In this document: positions 54,162-64,000 of the stretch, one piece after another
Numbering within the stretch: position 1 is the first letter of the stretch
Layout: the number at the start of each line of letters is the position of its first letter
NCBI RefSeq assembly: GCF_028009165.1
Contig: NC_079243.1
Location: forward strand, 558,001-622,000
Direction: 5' to 3'
From: Akanthomyces muscarius
Taxonomy: Eukaryota; Ascomycota; Sordariomycetes; Hypocreales; Cordycipitaceae
Length of the DNA stretch: 64,000 nucleotides
Notes under the pieces: generated by a model
Told to the model about the DNA's origin: nothing
Seen by the model: the letters and a program-made list of their open reading frames with translations, nothing else
The model's database searches: none
Translations under genes and position numbers: made by a program

Positions 54162-54317
54162 TTACTCTGCCAGCTGTCGCCAAAGGGTGCATTTCGAGCT
54201 CCCCCCCACATACCACTTGAACCGCTCGCCAAATGCCTCAATATCGTCGAGAGAGTCTTCCAGAGTCTCGCGCTCTTCCTGCTTATCCTCGATCATGTGG
54301 TCCTTGAGGCGGCCCAT
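54162..54317 (-). CDS. Very small acidic helical protein
   Basis: A 51-codon frame from an ATG at 54317: MGRLKDHMIEDKQEERETLE, then DSLDDIEAFGERFKWYVGGS and a short basic end. It is strongly helical and acidic, with an aromatic FGERFKWYVGG turn. It is too short for most gene finders and has no recognised family; it could also be the first exon of a longer gene. Confidence 0.35.
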   Translation of the reverse strand: MGRLKDHMIEDKQEERETLEDSLDDIEAFGERFKWYVGGSSKCTLWRQLAE

Positions 54318-54856
54318 GATTGTGCACTCAAGGATGGGTCACGGGTTAAACAAGGCTAGACAAAGAGGAGGGCTCAATCAAGTCGGGCGACCGTGGGCAG
54401 CCTGCTGTCGCACTGCTGCTACCAACCCCCGCCCGCGCCCCCCAACCTGCCGCCACCACCAGTATTAATTAATCAAGCAGGCGGGCATAGACGCTCAGGA
54501 CAGAGGGGCCACATGTACAGTATGGTCACCATGATAATTCAGGTATGCCAAAGTCAGCTCAGCCCTGAGAAATGCATATGTATACTGTTGTGTCAGCTCG
54601 TGTCTGCTTACCACTGGGCAGATGCTAGAATATAACAAATGCATGTTCACGCATGTGCTAACAAAAAAATGGGGGGCGTGTGACCAGGAGTGGTGCGGGC
54701 CGGCCGTGAACTGATGGCAGAGTGCTGGTGAGTCTAGCTTCGTCGCGTGGATCAGTACCCCATTCCGCTGGTATATCTGGGCTGAGTGTGCTGCAAAGAC
54801 TCAGATTCGCGTAGTGTCCATTGGCTGGCTGCGGTCACTGGTTTGGTCGGTGGAAC
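54318..54856. other. Intergenic region
   Basis: No supported gene. Confidence 0.4.
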
Positions 54857-55125
54857 TGCGCCGACCGAGGGATGCCACACTGTGTCTGGCACGGTGACTC
54901 ATGCTGGTGACCATACCCCGCTGCTGAAAAGAGATCCAGAGAACGAAAGAGTTGGGGGGACAAGGGTATTTCGAAGAATTATGCTAATCGGTGGTGATGT
55001 TCAGATCCTGCCGACTTCAGCTGTAAGTAATAATGGCTCCAGAAGCTCGATGTGGGAGTCAAATTGACGACATCGTGCGTATAACATTGACAGAAAATCG
55101 ACATGTTGAGTATTATTTTTAGCCA
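54857..55125 (+). repeat. Left copy of a 270-bp inverted duplication
   Basis: Reads CTGCGCCGAC...GGGATGCCACACTGTG to ...ATTATTTTTAGCC and matches 56525-56791 on the other strand at roughly 90% by eye, with a small insertion near 55105. The frame TVSGTVTHAGDHTP is shared by both copies. Confidence 0.8.
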
Positions 55126-56524
55126 AGATTGCCGCAACGCCAGGTTTGGATCATAATCTGAGTCTACCAGCACGAGCTTGAAGCTCCGAGACATTAACCT
55201 TTCACGGCCATTGCCTTCCAAAGCGACCGCTCTCTAATGCACAAGTTGATGCCGAGTAGTCAGTAACTGTAACAGCTCCTTTACGCTTCAAAGCTCATTA
55301 ATCGCTGGTCGAATGTACCTCCTAGGCTGCCTTGACGTTTGGCGGTGGGATGCTGACAGTAAGGTGGGAGAGATCGCTCCTCGTGCACCAAGCCAAGGTG
55401 GTGGTGCTGTAACGTACATCAAGCAGAAGTACCCAGGAAAGGGAACCTCCTGGGGACAGAGGCTTTTTCGAGCTGGGGGGCAAGGGTTTATCGAAGAATT
55501 CGGTTTGCCAAAAATATCCTCTAGCAAAATTGCTGTAGCCTGGTGCTGGCCACGAAAGGACGATACTTCGGCGCGGGTGCCTTCTGTGGCGTAAACCCCC
55601 GTCAGCGCCAGATTTAGAGGTTCATGGTTAGGTACCAGTTGGCTAGGACGAAAGATACCCTTGTGGCAAGTGCGCAGCTACAATGAGATCCAATAGCACC
55701 GGGCAATGGATAGAAGTCGAAAATCAACTTGCTACTTTTTATTTTATTGTACCTATGCTCAAAATATCCATTCCAAGCTAGATGCCGATCTATATCGGTA
55801 CGCATGAGTTTATTTTCGTCACTTGCCATGCCTTGTACCAGCAGGCCGCCGTGGCGGGTGCATTGGTGGGGAGACGAGACTAGGAGTCTACCTACCTTCT
55901 GGGTACAGAACGGCCTGGTACCTGTATTGGCATATCGTTCACTACAACGGAATTACACGGGGACAACTCTGCCAGTGTCGTGCATGAAACGGTCTGCCGA
56001 TCGAACCGTTACATCAGATGGTGGTGGGCCGAGTCACTCTGAGCTGAGCCACGCCTCAACCAACGTCAATGGGCTAGGTTGAGATTTGGGACAGGGTGGA
56101 TCATGCGCCGACTTGCGATCCCACACGGTGTCTGGCATTATGAACTACAGGAGCAAAGAGAATGAGACGCATGGGACATGGCGCTGGCATAACAAGGTCC
56201 AGCAGGACCAGCAAAAGAAAACAATTCAGAGCCGACAAATACAGTAGGGCACAGCTGCTGGCATATTTGCTGAAGGGCTAGTTTCCTAGTTACAGCATAG
56301 AAGTTTGTACGCTGCTTGCTAGGCAGCTAAAAAGAGCAAGCTCTTGGGAACCAGGGAGTTGGGGGGGCAAGGGTATTTCGAAGAATCGGGGATACCACCA
56401 TATCAGTGGTTGTGGGAGGCAGCCTTTACCCTAGCAGAGCTTCTCCCCACGAGCTGCTCCACTATCAGTGTCTGGTAACGGTCAAGAAGTCCGTAAGAGG
56501 TACATCTTCACGCTCGTGCTGGCA
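55126..56524. other. Spacer of the inverted duplication
   Basis: No supported gene. Two further direct copies of a ~25-bp motif (GGGGGGCAAGGGT followed by TCGAAGAAT) occur at about 55476-55501 and 56351-56381, in addition to the ones inside the two arms. Confidence 0.5.
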
Positions 56525-56791
56525 GGGTTAAAAATAATACGTCGATTTTCTGTCAATATTATAGGCACGATGTCGTCAATTTGACTCCCACATCGAGCTT
56601 CTGGAGCCATTATTAGTTTACAGCTGAAGTTGGCAGGGTCCTGAACATCACCACCGATTAGCGTAATTCTTCCAAACACCCTTGTCCCCCCAACTCTTTC
56701 GTTCTCTGGATCTCTTTTCAGCAGCGGGGGGGTATGGTCACCAGCATGAGTCACCGTGCCAGACACAGTGTGGCATCCCGAGTCGGCGCAG
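56525..56791 (-). repeat. Right copy of a 270-bp inverted duplication
   Basis: Reverse-complement partner of 54857-55125. The similarity resumes briefly outside the core (CCAGCACGAGC near 56511-56521 and 55166), so the original duplicated segment was longer. Confidence 0.8.
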
Positions 56792-58165
56792 GGCCTGTCG
56801 AAGAAACCCTCTACTGGGTCAGGGACCAAAGTTTTACTTCGCCTTACGATCCTTGCTTGGAAGTATGGGGAGTGGCTTGCCTAGGTGCCAAACTTACCAT
56901 CCTACCCAGTACATTCTCCAAACGCTTCGTTGTAAACGACCTCAAATTATCGTATTTTCAGCCAACACGCCGTGTTCCCATGTATCTGTGGAGCAGACGT
57001 ACTGTAGAAATGTTCCTGTAGATTCACAAAGAACCGATATTCCCTGGCACAGCAAGTACCTGCTTCAGCACAGGGAAGCGCAGTTCCACCGACCAAACCA
57101 GTGACCGGAGCCAGCCAATGGACACCGTGGCCTCTACACTAGCTTCTATCGATTTCCATGGGTTTCCATGGCTAATTCATCGTCTCCTGCCCACATCGCC
57201 GTGATTATGCGATGATTTTGTCCAAAAAAAAAATAGAAATGAAAAAAAAAAAACAATCGTTGAAGTTGAGCTGAACAGTATTTAGTTTCTAATAGTGTGG
57301 ACGCTTAGACTACATCTGTATCGATCTAAGATTTAAGAACGCATGCTGCGAGATTGCTTGTGGATGCATAACACACCGGGTACTGCTGCGCTAAATCTTT
57401 AGCTAGCAGGGCCATTGCAGGTGACGAATCTGCTGGCGCTATTCGGATCACTGTTAGTGTACTAGCTGGGTTGCAGCCAGTCAGGAACCAGCCCAGTTTC
57501 GAACCGCCTAAAAATAGCACGTAAAAGGTACATATAAAGACAGCCCCCCTTTGCGTGAGGCTGCACAAAGAGCATGATGCCTTGGATGACTATACTGGGG
57601 CGGGCAGACCCTTGCGGCCAAGTACCGGCCAGGATGCAAACCCCTGCCATGAGGTAGCTGAGGGTGACCACTGTTAACTCCCAGGGCCCTGCGGGTGAAG
57701 GCAGTTTGAGAGTACAAGCGGGCACGAGCGACACTTACAAGCTCACATCGAGAGTCTTATCTCCCACCACTCGTCATCGAGCTCGTCGGCGGCGCTGGCG
57801 CACGGGTGCAACGCGAAGACGCAGCAACATGCCGCGATGCCGGCCGATCCCTATGCGACCAATATCTGCTGGTTATGGAAAAGATGGGCTACATTGTGTC
57901 GCTCCAATCTAGCTTCCGTGTAGTGCGATAGCACGATGACACACAATTAAGGTTCATGGCGTCATGGAAGGCCAGAGAGCGACATGAAGATAGCTCGCGG
58001 CGTGCCGATGGCCATTTTCACGTCAATCCTTTATCTGGTGGATCCGTTCCGCATCCCTTTCGGCCCAGCAGCTGTCGCGCGGACTCGATATATGAGGTTG
58101 CCTCCAGGCGCGAGCAGCTTAGATGCAGCTCTACGTGTAAATTTTTGCGCGGATGAAAAAGAACT
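56792..58165. other. Gene-poor region upstream of the DUF6606 gene
   Basis: No supported gene. An A-rich run lies at 57223-57254. Short frames at 57326-57912 have no family resemblance. A TATATGA element at about 58088 lies ~78 nt before the ATG at 58166 and may be its promoter. Confidence 0.45.
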
Positions 58166-61100
58166 ATGGCATGCAAGCAGTTATCCAAGGAAGATGTCCT
58201 ATACATGGCGCATCATGTATTTCTTCCACCCAAACTTCCCACCAAAAGCGACGCAGAGCCGACCCAGGATGGCGCGTTGGCAGATGCTGCGCTCAGGTCG
58301 CTTCGCCTGTTTTCGAGCACAACCACACAGAGCGCGGTGCAGACAGCCATTACCATGATGGAAAATATGACTTCTGTCCACGAAGTCGGGGCATCGTATG
58401 CAGTCCGAGAGGACAGTCTCCGGAACGCCTTGCAGCAGTTGAGCAAAAGCAGAGAAGGTAAGCTGCGCTGGGAAAGCAGTCTGCCACGCTTCTGACCTTC
58501 ATCTAGGGACCTCCATTCCACTGCATGTTGTCGCGCAGAACGCGGGTGTCATTTTCACAAAAGCCGCCGGCCACGTCAACTGCGAGGTGTTCGAGCTGTC
58601 CCCGCCGAACGAGAACGTCGTGAGTGTGAATGGGCGCTTAAGACGGTCCTTCCCAGCCTCTGGTGTAGCGTTGCCACTTGACGCGTTTGACGACGGCCTG
58701 TGTGCTACACTGGCTACTACGCTATTTAAGCTCAGCGTGCAATCTGTGCCAGGCACGAAGCCGCGGGCCAGAAAAGCGACGCAGATGCATGATGAGGAGA
58801 GAGACACTACGGACCCCAAGATTGTGACGACTTTTTTGGTCACATTTCTGTTAGCGCGCGGCGAACCTGCGCGCACTAAGGCGATCTGGAAAAACACCCG
58901 CGAGGATGTTGTGTACCGAAGCAGCTTGCTACCCTGGAGGCGATCGCCAACCTGGCTGTTGATTCGTGTGGCCTTGCAGCTGAGTCTTTCTCGGGGCCAG
59001 ATGGCGCCGAACCGTGCCTGTCTGTATAAGGACTTTATGCTGTTTTTTCTGGCGGACTTGCTGCGCAACGCCACGCACTGTGATCTTGATAGTGATCTGC
59101 TTTATTCCATGTATGCAAAAGTGCACAGACGCCATTGCAAACACGTCGGTGATGCTAGCGTTCGCAGACACGCTCAGAAAGCCATGCGCACAACAATCGA
59201 TGCCTTGCAGAAAAGATGGCAGTCTATACAGGAGCAGGATGCTGTCCATGTAGAACTGACTGCGCTTGCAGGGGCAGATTGGAAAGGTGATGCTAGCGTC
59301 GCTATACCTGAACTGGACGATTTCGTTCGCGCTTGCGGCGAGCGCACGAGCGTGCCCGACGTGGTTGACTTCAAACCAAAGATGGTCATGACGCAGTACT
59401 CACCGAATGAGCTGCCGGACCTCCAGCGCAGCGATGAAGGCTCTGAAGCTTTCGACCTCCTGTCTTTTGAGAGTTGGGTCGCCTGCCATCTCGACACCTG
59501 GCTTGCTGAGCATATGTCAGATGAACATGTCTGCGAGTCGCTCGCGGCCGCGATACGTGATTACCATGCCAAGATGAAGCGGCTCTACTGCCGCAACCCT
59601 GAGTGCATGTCTACCATGATGCTGACTCTCCTCGAGCTCTGGGTGGCGTGTGACAAAGCGGCCGTGTACCACTGTTCGCTGCTGGCCGAATACGATCCAG
59701 GCGTGCCTCCACGCCTGCTTGAGGCTCTGTTACTGCCGTTGAAGATAGATATGAAACGTCTGGAGACGATAGAGACGTATCTCCACCATCGATCGCAGCG
59801 GGCGACGCGAGCTTCCACTGGTGTTTACACTGCGTTTGGGACACTAGACTGCTTCGCCGTCCGGTGGTTCCAAAAATCCCAGAAGCACAGAGACTTGATG
59901 GCGAGCATAGAATCATCGGCAAGCGCGCTGCGTAATGCAAAACTTGCGGAGCTTCGCGCGTGCAAAGATAGGTATCAAAACCTCATGAACATGCACAGCA
60001 ATACGAGCCACAACAACACCATCGTATATGTTCGCACGTCACAAACAATGGAGGCGCAGCATGTCGAAGAATCTTGCCAAAAATGCAGATACCTGCGTGA
60101 TGCAGGATCAATCAAGATTGAGATCTATGAGTGGCCGCTTCCGCGGAATGAACTTGAAGCACAATCGACAGTCTTTGAGTTGGAGGTTCCTCCCTCGTTT
60201 GGCCACTGGCGAGACGTGACCCTTTTTCTCAGACTTGACGTCATGCAAGGATCCTATAGCACGGAAACCACAGCGCAGACCCAATATCTCCTGCAGGACT
60301 ACCGAGGTTTGTCCACCTACTTCGTCTCGTTTTCGGCCACCCAACGCAGCCGCCTGCTTTCTGGGACCAAGCCCCATGGAGTGACACACCGTCACGGCAG
60401 GTATGTCACCAGTGCAACATCTGAGTATGACGTCTGCCTCGTGAACGGGCTGCGGTATGCCTATCATGATAGGTGCACAGACTACTTTGTCGACGCGGTA
60501 CGCTTCGCCGGTCGAATGGAGGCTATGTGCATGTATGCCATGCCGCCTGCGTCCGATTCCTTGCAGAAGTTTCTGTACCGTCCAGCTGAATACCCTAGCG
60601 GGCCAACCCCAAACACCGCCATTGCGTCGCAGTCCGCGTGCCCCGGCCACTTCACGCTGCAGGAGTATACGGCGCTGTGCACATTGCCCCTCGGCAACAG
60701 AATCCAGTGGCAAAACATTCTTCTGCAGCTCCACGCACCGGCCGTGGACTTCAAGAAAGTCGAAAGTTTGCTCACTGTGCTCCAGTGCTTACTGCAGGCG
60801 GGGCCGCGCGGCGATGCGCCCGGATGCAGGGAGAGCCACGCCGTGATAGAAGATGACCAGTTTACGTCTGGGCTCCTCAGAGGTTTGGATATTCAACTGC
60901 AACACATCAAGTCGAATTGGCAGGCCTCACATGCAATCAACACCTTGGTCTGCCTGGGCTGTCGCCTAAGCACTCTCACGTCCGACTTACAGACCAGGGC
61001 CCGCTGCCTTCTATTTTTGGACAGGTGTAGAGCTGTGGCGTTGGATTGGCTCGGCAATTTACAGGAGAAGACAAGCCACGCAACGAACGAGGGAGTAAGG

Positions 61101-64000
61101 GCTGCTCATCGTGCCAGGGGGACAGTCGTCGCAATGATATGCTGCGCTGCCTTTGACTTGGACCAGGAAACTCTGGCTAGCATGCTGTCCTCACACAAGA
61201 ACGCAACAATCTTCATCCGATGCGCCATTGTCATCAGGGAAGGTCAGCAGGCTATTGATGTTAGCGCCCCATTCATACGCGTGCTTCAACGTCGCGTACA
61301 GAAATTGTTACATCGCAGCTACAGTCTAGTCTCCAAGCAGATAGTGCAAAAGTCTTCGGCGGCTTTGGACAACGCCATCCGATTCTCGTGGCCGGCATAC
61401 CAAGCTGCGGGAAGTTGGCAGCCACTGCCAACTCATGACTACTGGTTGACCACGCATGCGACAAATGAAGGCACTGCCGAAACAGTCCAAGTGCATTTCA
61501 ACCTACTGGACGGGGATTTACGCGTGAACGGAGCGCCCCTTGGCCGCCTTCCTGATGAATACGTTGGGCACCCATCGTACCTCGAGCTATTTGGCCATTC
61601 GGTGATAGACGTCATGCCGAGTGCACTGCCCGGCATGCGTTTCTCGGCCAAAACTACTTTTCATGGCCACACCTTACATTTTGGGATGGCTGGCAAAGAC
61701 CTTCTGCTTCGAGCATCAAAAGGTGACCGTTGTTATGAGTTGGTTCCGCGCCGGCTCCTGGATGGTTACTACCCCGTTCAGACAGTTCAGGACAACGTGC
61801 ACTGGTATGATGTGGCTGTTGGCGCTATTGAATTCCGTCACCGCGTGAATCCTTGGATGGCGTCAAGCCCCAAGTGGATTTTGGCTCCGTCTTGCCGCGA
61901 CAATACCTGGCAACTGCAGAAGGACGGTTGCCTGTTACTACCAGTCCAGAGCAAGACCGCAAGACTGGTATCCAAACCGCTAGAGCCGCTGGAAAATCCT
62001 TTGTATATGCATTGCATTCTACGGACCCCCTCCGACCTCGAGCTCCATATTCCGAGGCTACAACTGGAGTTCTCTCTGCGGTTGGATACCTGCAGGCTCG
62101 ATTCGCAGCAGTATCGCGGCATGTTTGTCGATGCGGAGCAATCCTTGGGCACATTCAGCGGCCTGGAGAATAAACTCGTGTTGAGAAGCGGCGGGAAAGA
62201 CTCGCAACGAACAGTGCTTGTGCCCAACGGCGTAGTGAGCTTCGCACGTTCGCGCGGACATGTCCAAGTGAAAATCAGCAAAAGTACGATGACACGTGTG
62301 GAGGCTTATGAGATTGATACACTGCTCGGAAGTCTTCAAGACTGTGGCAGCCATGAGAGTATGCTGTATCAGTGCTACCTGCATGCCGTGACTTCGTTCT
62401 GCTTGCCCGACCCATTGACGCATCGAACAGGAACGGAGCAGGCGCTATCTATTTTGAATTCAGCTGCCGTGCACTCTTTTGCTGCGCTATCTGTGGAATC
62501 CATGGGGCATTTGCACAATATTGCCAAGCTGACACCGGCCAGGCGCTACTACCCGGAAAGTGAGCGCTGCATGCAGGTAGTGGACTGGTCGACGAACTTG
62601 GGATTTCTCGCTCAGCACAACAGCTACTATGCTGAAGTTCAGGCGCTCTTCAACAGACATGACTCTTTACAGATATTTAATACAGCGCAACACACGTTCA
62701 CGCCACGTTTACCTGCTATGGACCATAACTTGCTGGACCGGGACGTGAATCGGTCGTCGACGGTTCGCATTTCTGGATTTGGAGCAGAAGGTTTTAACAC
62801 AGATAAGGATCGTTGCTACGCCGGACGGGGCCAGTGGCAAGATTCTCTCGCAGCGAAGCGCACGTTCGAAATCACAAGGGCTTTACTGCGTGCCCGCGCA
62901 CAGCCGTGCAGCGAGATAAGACCGGATCTCGTGGCACACATGTGGAAGTACCTGCAGGATTCACACGTCGCCCGCCAGACAGATACCCCGCGCACGAAGT
63001 TAGAATATGACGCTGAATGGTTCATTGAGTCAAAAGAATTTATCTCTGAAGACTGGCTCAGCATCCATCACTATCTGAGCCATGGTGGAACCTCGGTGAA
63101 TGGCAGCGACATCGCTATGTGGCTTGCGACGCTGGCATTCTCAGAACATTCTGATATGACAGTTCTGCAGATCCTCGCTGGCTTCCACAACAACCCTTCA
63201 ATGGCTTCCATTACGTTACCCACAGCCTACAGATTCGACATCGGACGAGGGTTCGAAGTCGATGAAAACGAGCTTCGCGCCGCGATTCGTGCTGCGGCAC
63301 ACCCCATTGAACATTGTCCGCCTCTTCACATCGTACAGCATCATCAAGAAAGCTACGAAACTTTTAGACGGAGGCAGCTGAAGCAGTTGGAAAAAGCTGC
63401 GGCCCCGTTTTGTGAAGATATCCAAGAGCGGCTGAAGCGCCAGTGGTTATGCGAAGTGCCGCACTTGCCGACGACATTGGCAGCGGAAGCATATTTCAAC
63501 ATGTCACAGGTGATGAGCACTGCAAAAGGGCTCTTTAAAAATTGGTATGACAACCATCGATTCCGGCAGTACCTCGAAGAAATAGCACGCCAGATAAATC
63601 GTGACACATTGCCGCAACAGATGGATTCTCCCTGCTGCGCAGTGGAAAAATGGGCGCAAGAAGGACGACAGCGCTTCGTCAACTCCTCTGCCATTTTTGG
63701 TCATGCTGCTCCAACTCTGGAGCCATTCCAATCACTTGATCTACGGTCGCACTTGCATCCTCGCGTCGTGTCTGGAAAAACAGAACCTGCCGTGATGTCC
63801 CTCGTCGCTCGCCTGGAGGCTATCGCAGGTTGCCCGTACGAAAAGGAGTACGTCAGAAATCTAAAATCTAGTTGCCGATCGGCACGGAACTGCGATACAA
63901 GATGGGAGTTGATGGATAATGCGCACGATGCGACGCTGGAAAAAGCAGTGGCTGCATGGAGAGAGAATGCGCAAGCCCGCGTCGACAGGGTGTACGACGT
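58166..64000 (+). CDS. Giant DUF6606/DUF3638-type protein, 5' part (runs off window end)
   Basis: Exon 1 (58166-58457) and exon 2 (58507 to the window end) join across a 49-nt intron (GTAAGC...TCTAG). Exon 2 stays open for all of its 5,494 bases, so at least 1,928 residues are encoded and the stop lies outside. The N-terminus matches the fungal DUF6606 domain: MAHHVFLPPKLPTKSDAEP, then IPLHVVAQNAGVIFTKAAGH, CEVFELSPPNENVV, GRLRRSFP, DTTDPKIVTTFLVTFLLARG and WRRSPTWLLIRVALQLSLSR. Further on come WPLPRNELEAQSTVFELEVP and WYDVAVGAIEFRHRVNPWM. Members are usually ~3,000 residues and carry DUF3638 and DUF3645 near the C-terminus; they are often annotated as ubiquitinyl hydrolases, an activity I cannot confirm here because that half is missing. 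No lesion seen. Confidence 0.85.

Noticed and set aside
58166..58457. Short frame ending at 58495 as a complete small gene
   Set aside because: Reading past 58457 is intron sequence; splicing to 58507 continues the DUF6606 domain exactly, so this is exon 1 of the giant gene.
59000..63700. Many 60-200 codon frames on both strands
   Set aside because: All are shadows of the single uninterrupted frame of the giant DUF6606 protein, which lacks a stop inside the window.
1..64000. Search for a Starship captain (DUF3435 tyrosine recombinase)
   Set aside because: No frame with tyrosine-recombinase motifs was recognised, so the DUF3723 gene cannot be placed in a defined Starship from this window.
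1..64000. CRISPR array, prokaryotic operons, telomere repeats
   Set aside because: Tandem repeats present have no spacers, genes have spliceosomal introns, and no TTAGGG array is seen.

Overview
The window is nuclear DNA of a filamentous ascomycete. Almost every multi-exon gene has short introns (about 44-67 nt) with GT...AG ends and, often, a CTAAC/CTGAC branch point. The protein families seen (Bys1, DUF3176, DUF3723, DUF6606, GPI-anchored Ser/Thr-rich wall proteins) are fungal. The set looks most like Sordariomycetes/Hypocreales, but that is inference. There is no bacterial-style operon, tRNA, rRNA or CRISPR array that I can support.

Layout. 1-8 kb: the end of an Ulp1-like (C48) protein with most catalytic residues replaced, a secreted Bys1-like protein, a coiled-coil protein in four exons, a four-helix membrane protein and a GPI-type Ser/Thr-rich surface protein. 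8.5-9.6 kb: a decayed, very AT-rich TA-flanked terminal-inverted-repeat element holding a 245-bp solo LTR with a 5-bp target duplication. 9.6-20 kb: a DUF3176 membrane protein, a DEDDy 3'-5' exonuclease, ankyrin-type fragments, a helical-repeat/BTB protein and a charged Lys/Glu-rich protein. 20-32 kb is the accessory core: a 30-bp minisatellite, an intact DUF3723 gene, a divergently transcribed kinase-like gene lacking catalytic residues, a second kinase-like paralogue, and a graveyard (reductase pseudogene, Tc1-type transposase, dynamin-type GTPase, non-LTR retrotransposon ORF1, ankyrin remnant). 33-48 kb: several secreted or cell-wall proteins, a fold-back repeat family, and an unknown gene with a partial downstream duplicate. 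48-54 kb: ankyrin, F-box, MADS-like and BTB genes. 54-57 kb: a gene-poor stretch with a 270-bp inverted duplication. 58.2-64 kb: the first ~1,930 residues of a giant DUF6606-family (DUF3638/DUF3645-type, predicted deubiquitinase-like) protein that runs off the right edge.

How the parts may relate. The best candidate for an undescribed system is the head-to-head DUF3723/pseudokinase pair at 20.8-24.9 kb, with a second pseudokinase 3.3 kb further on. DUF3723 genes are known accessory cargo of giant fungal Starship elements, but no tyrosine-recombinase captain is visible here, so membership of such an element is open. A looser theme is the number of proteins of ubiquitin/SUMO-linked classes (Ulp1-like, two BTB, F-box, DUF6606). 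Exon joins were made by eye from reading frame and splice signals; no database search was run.
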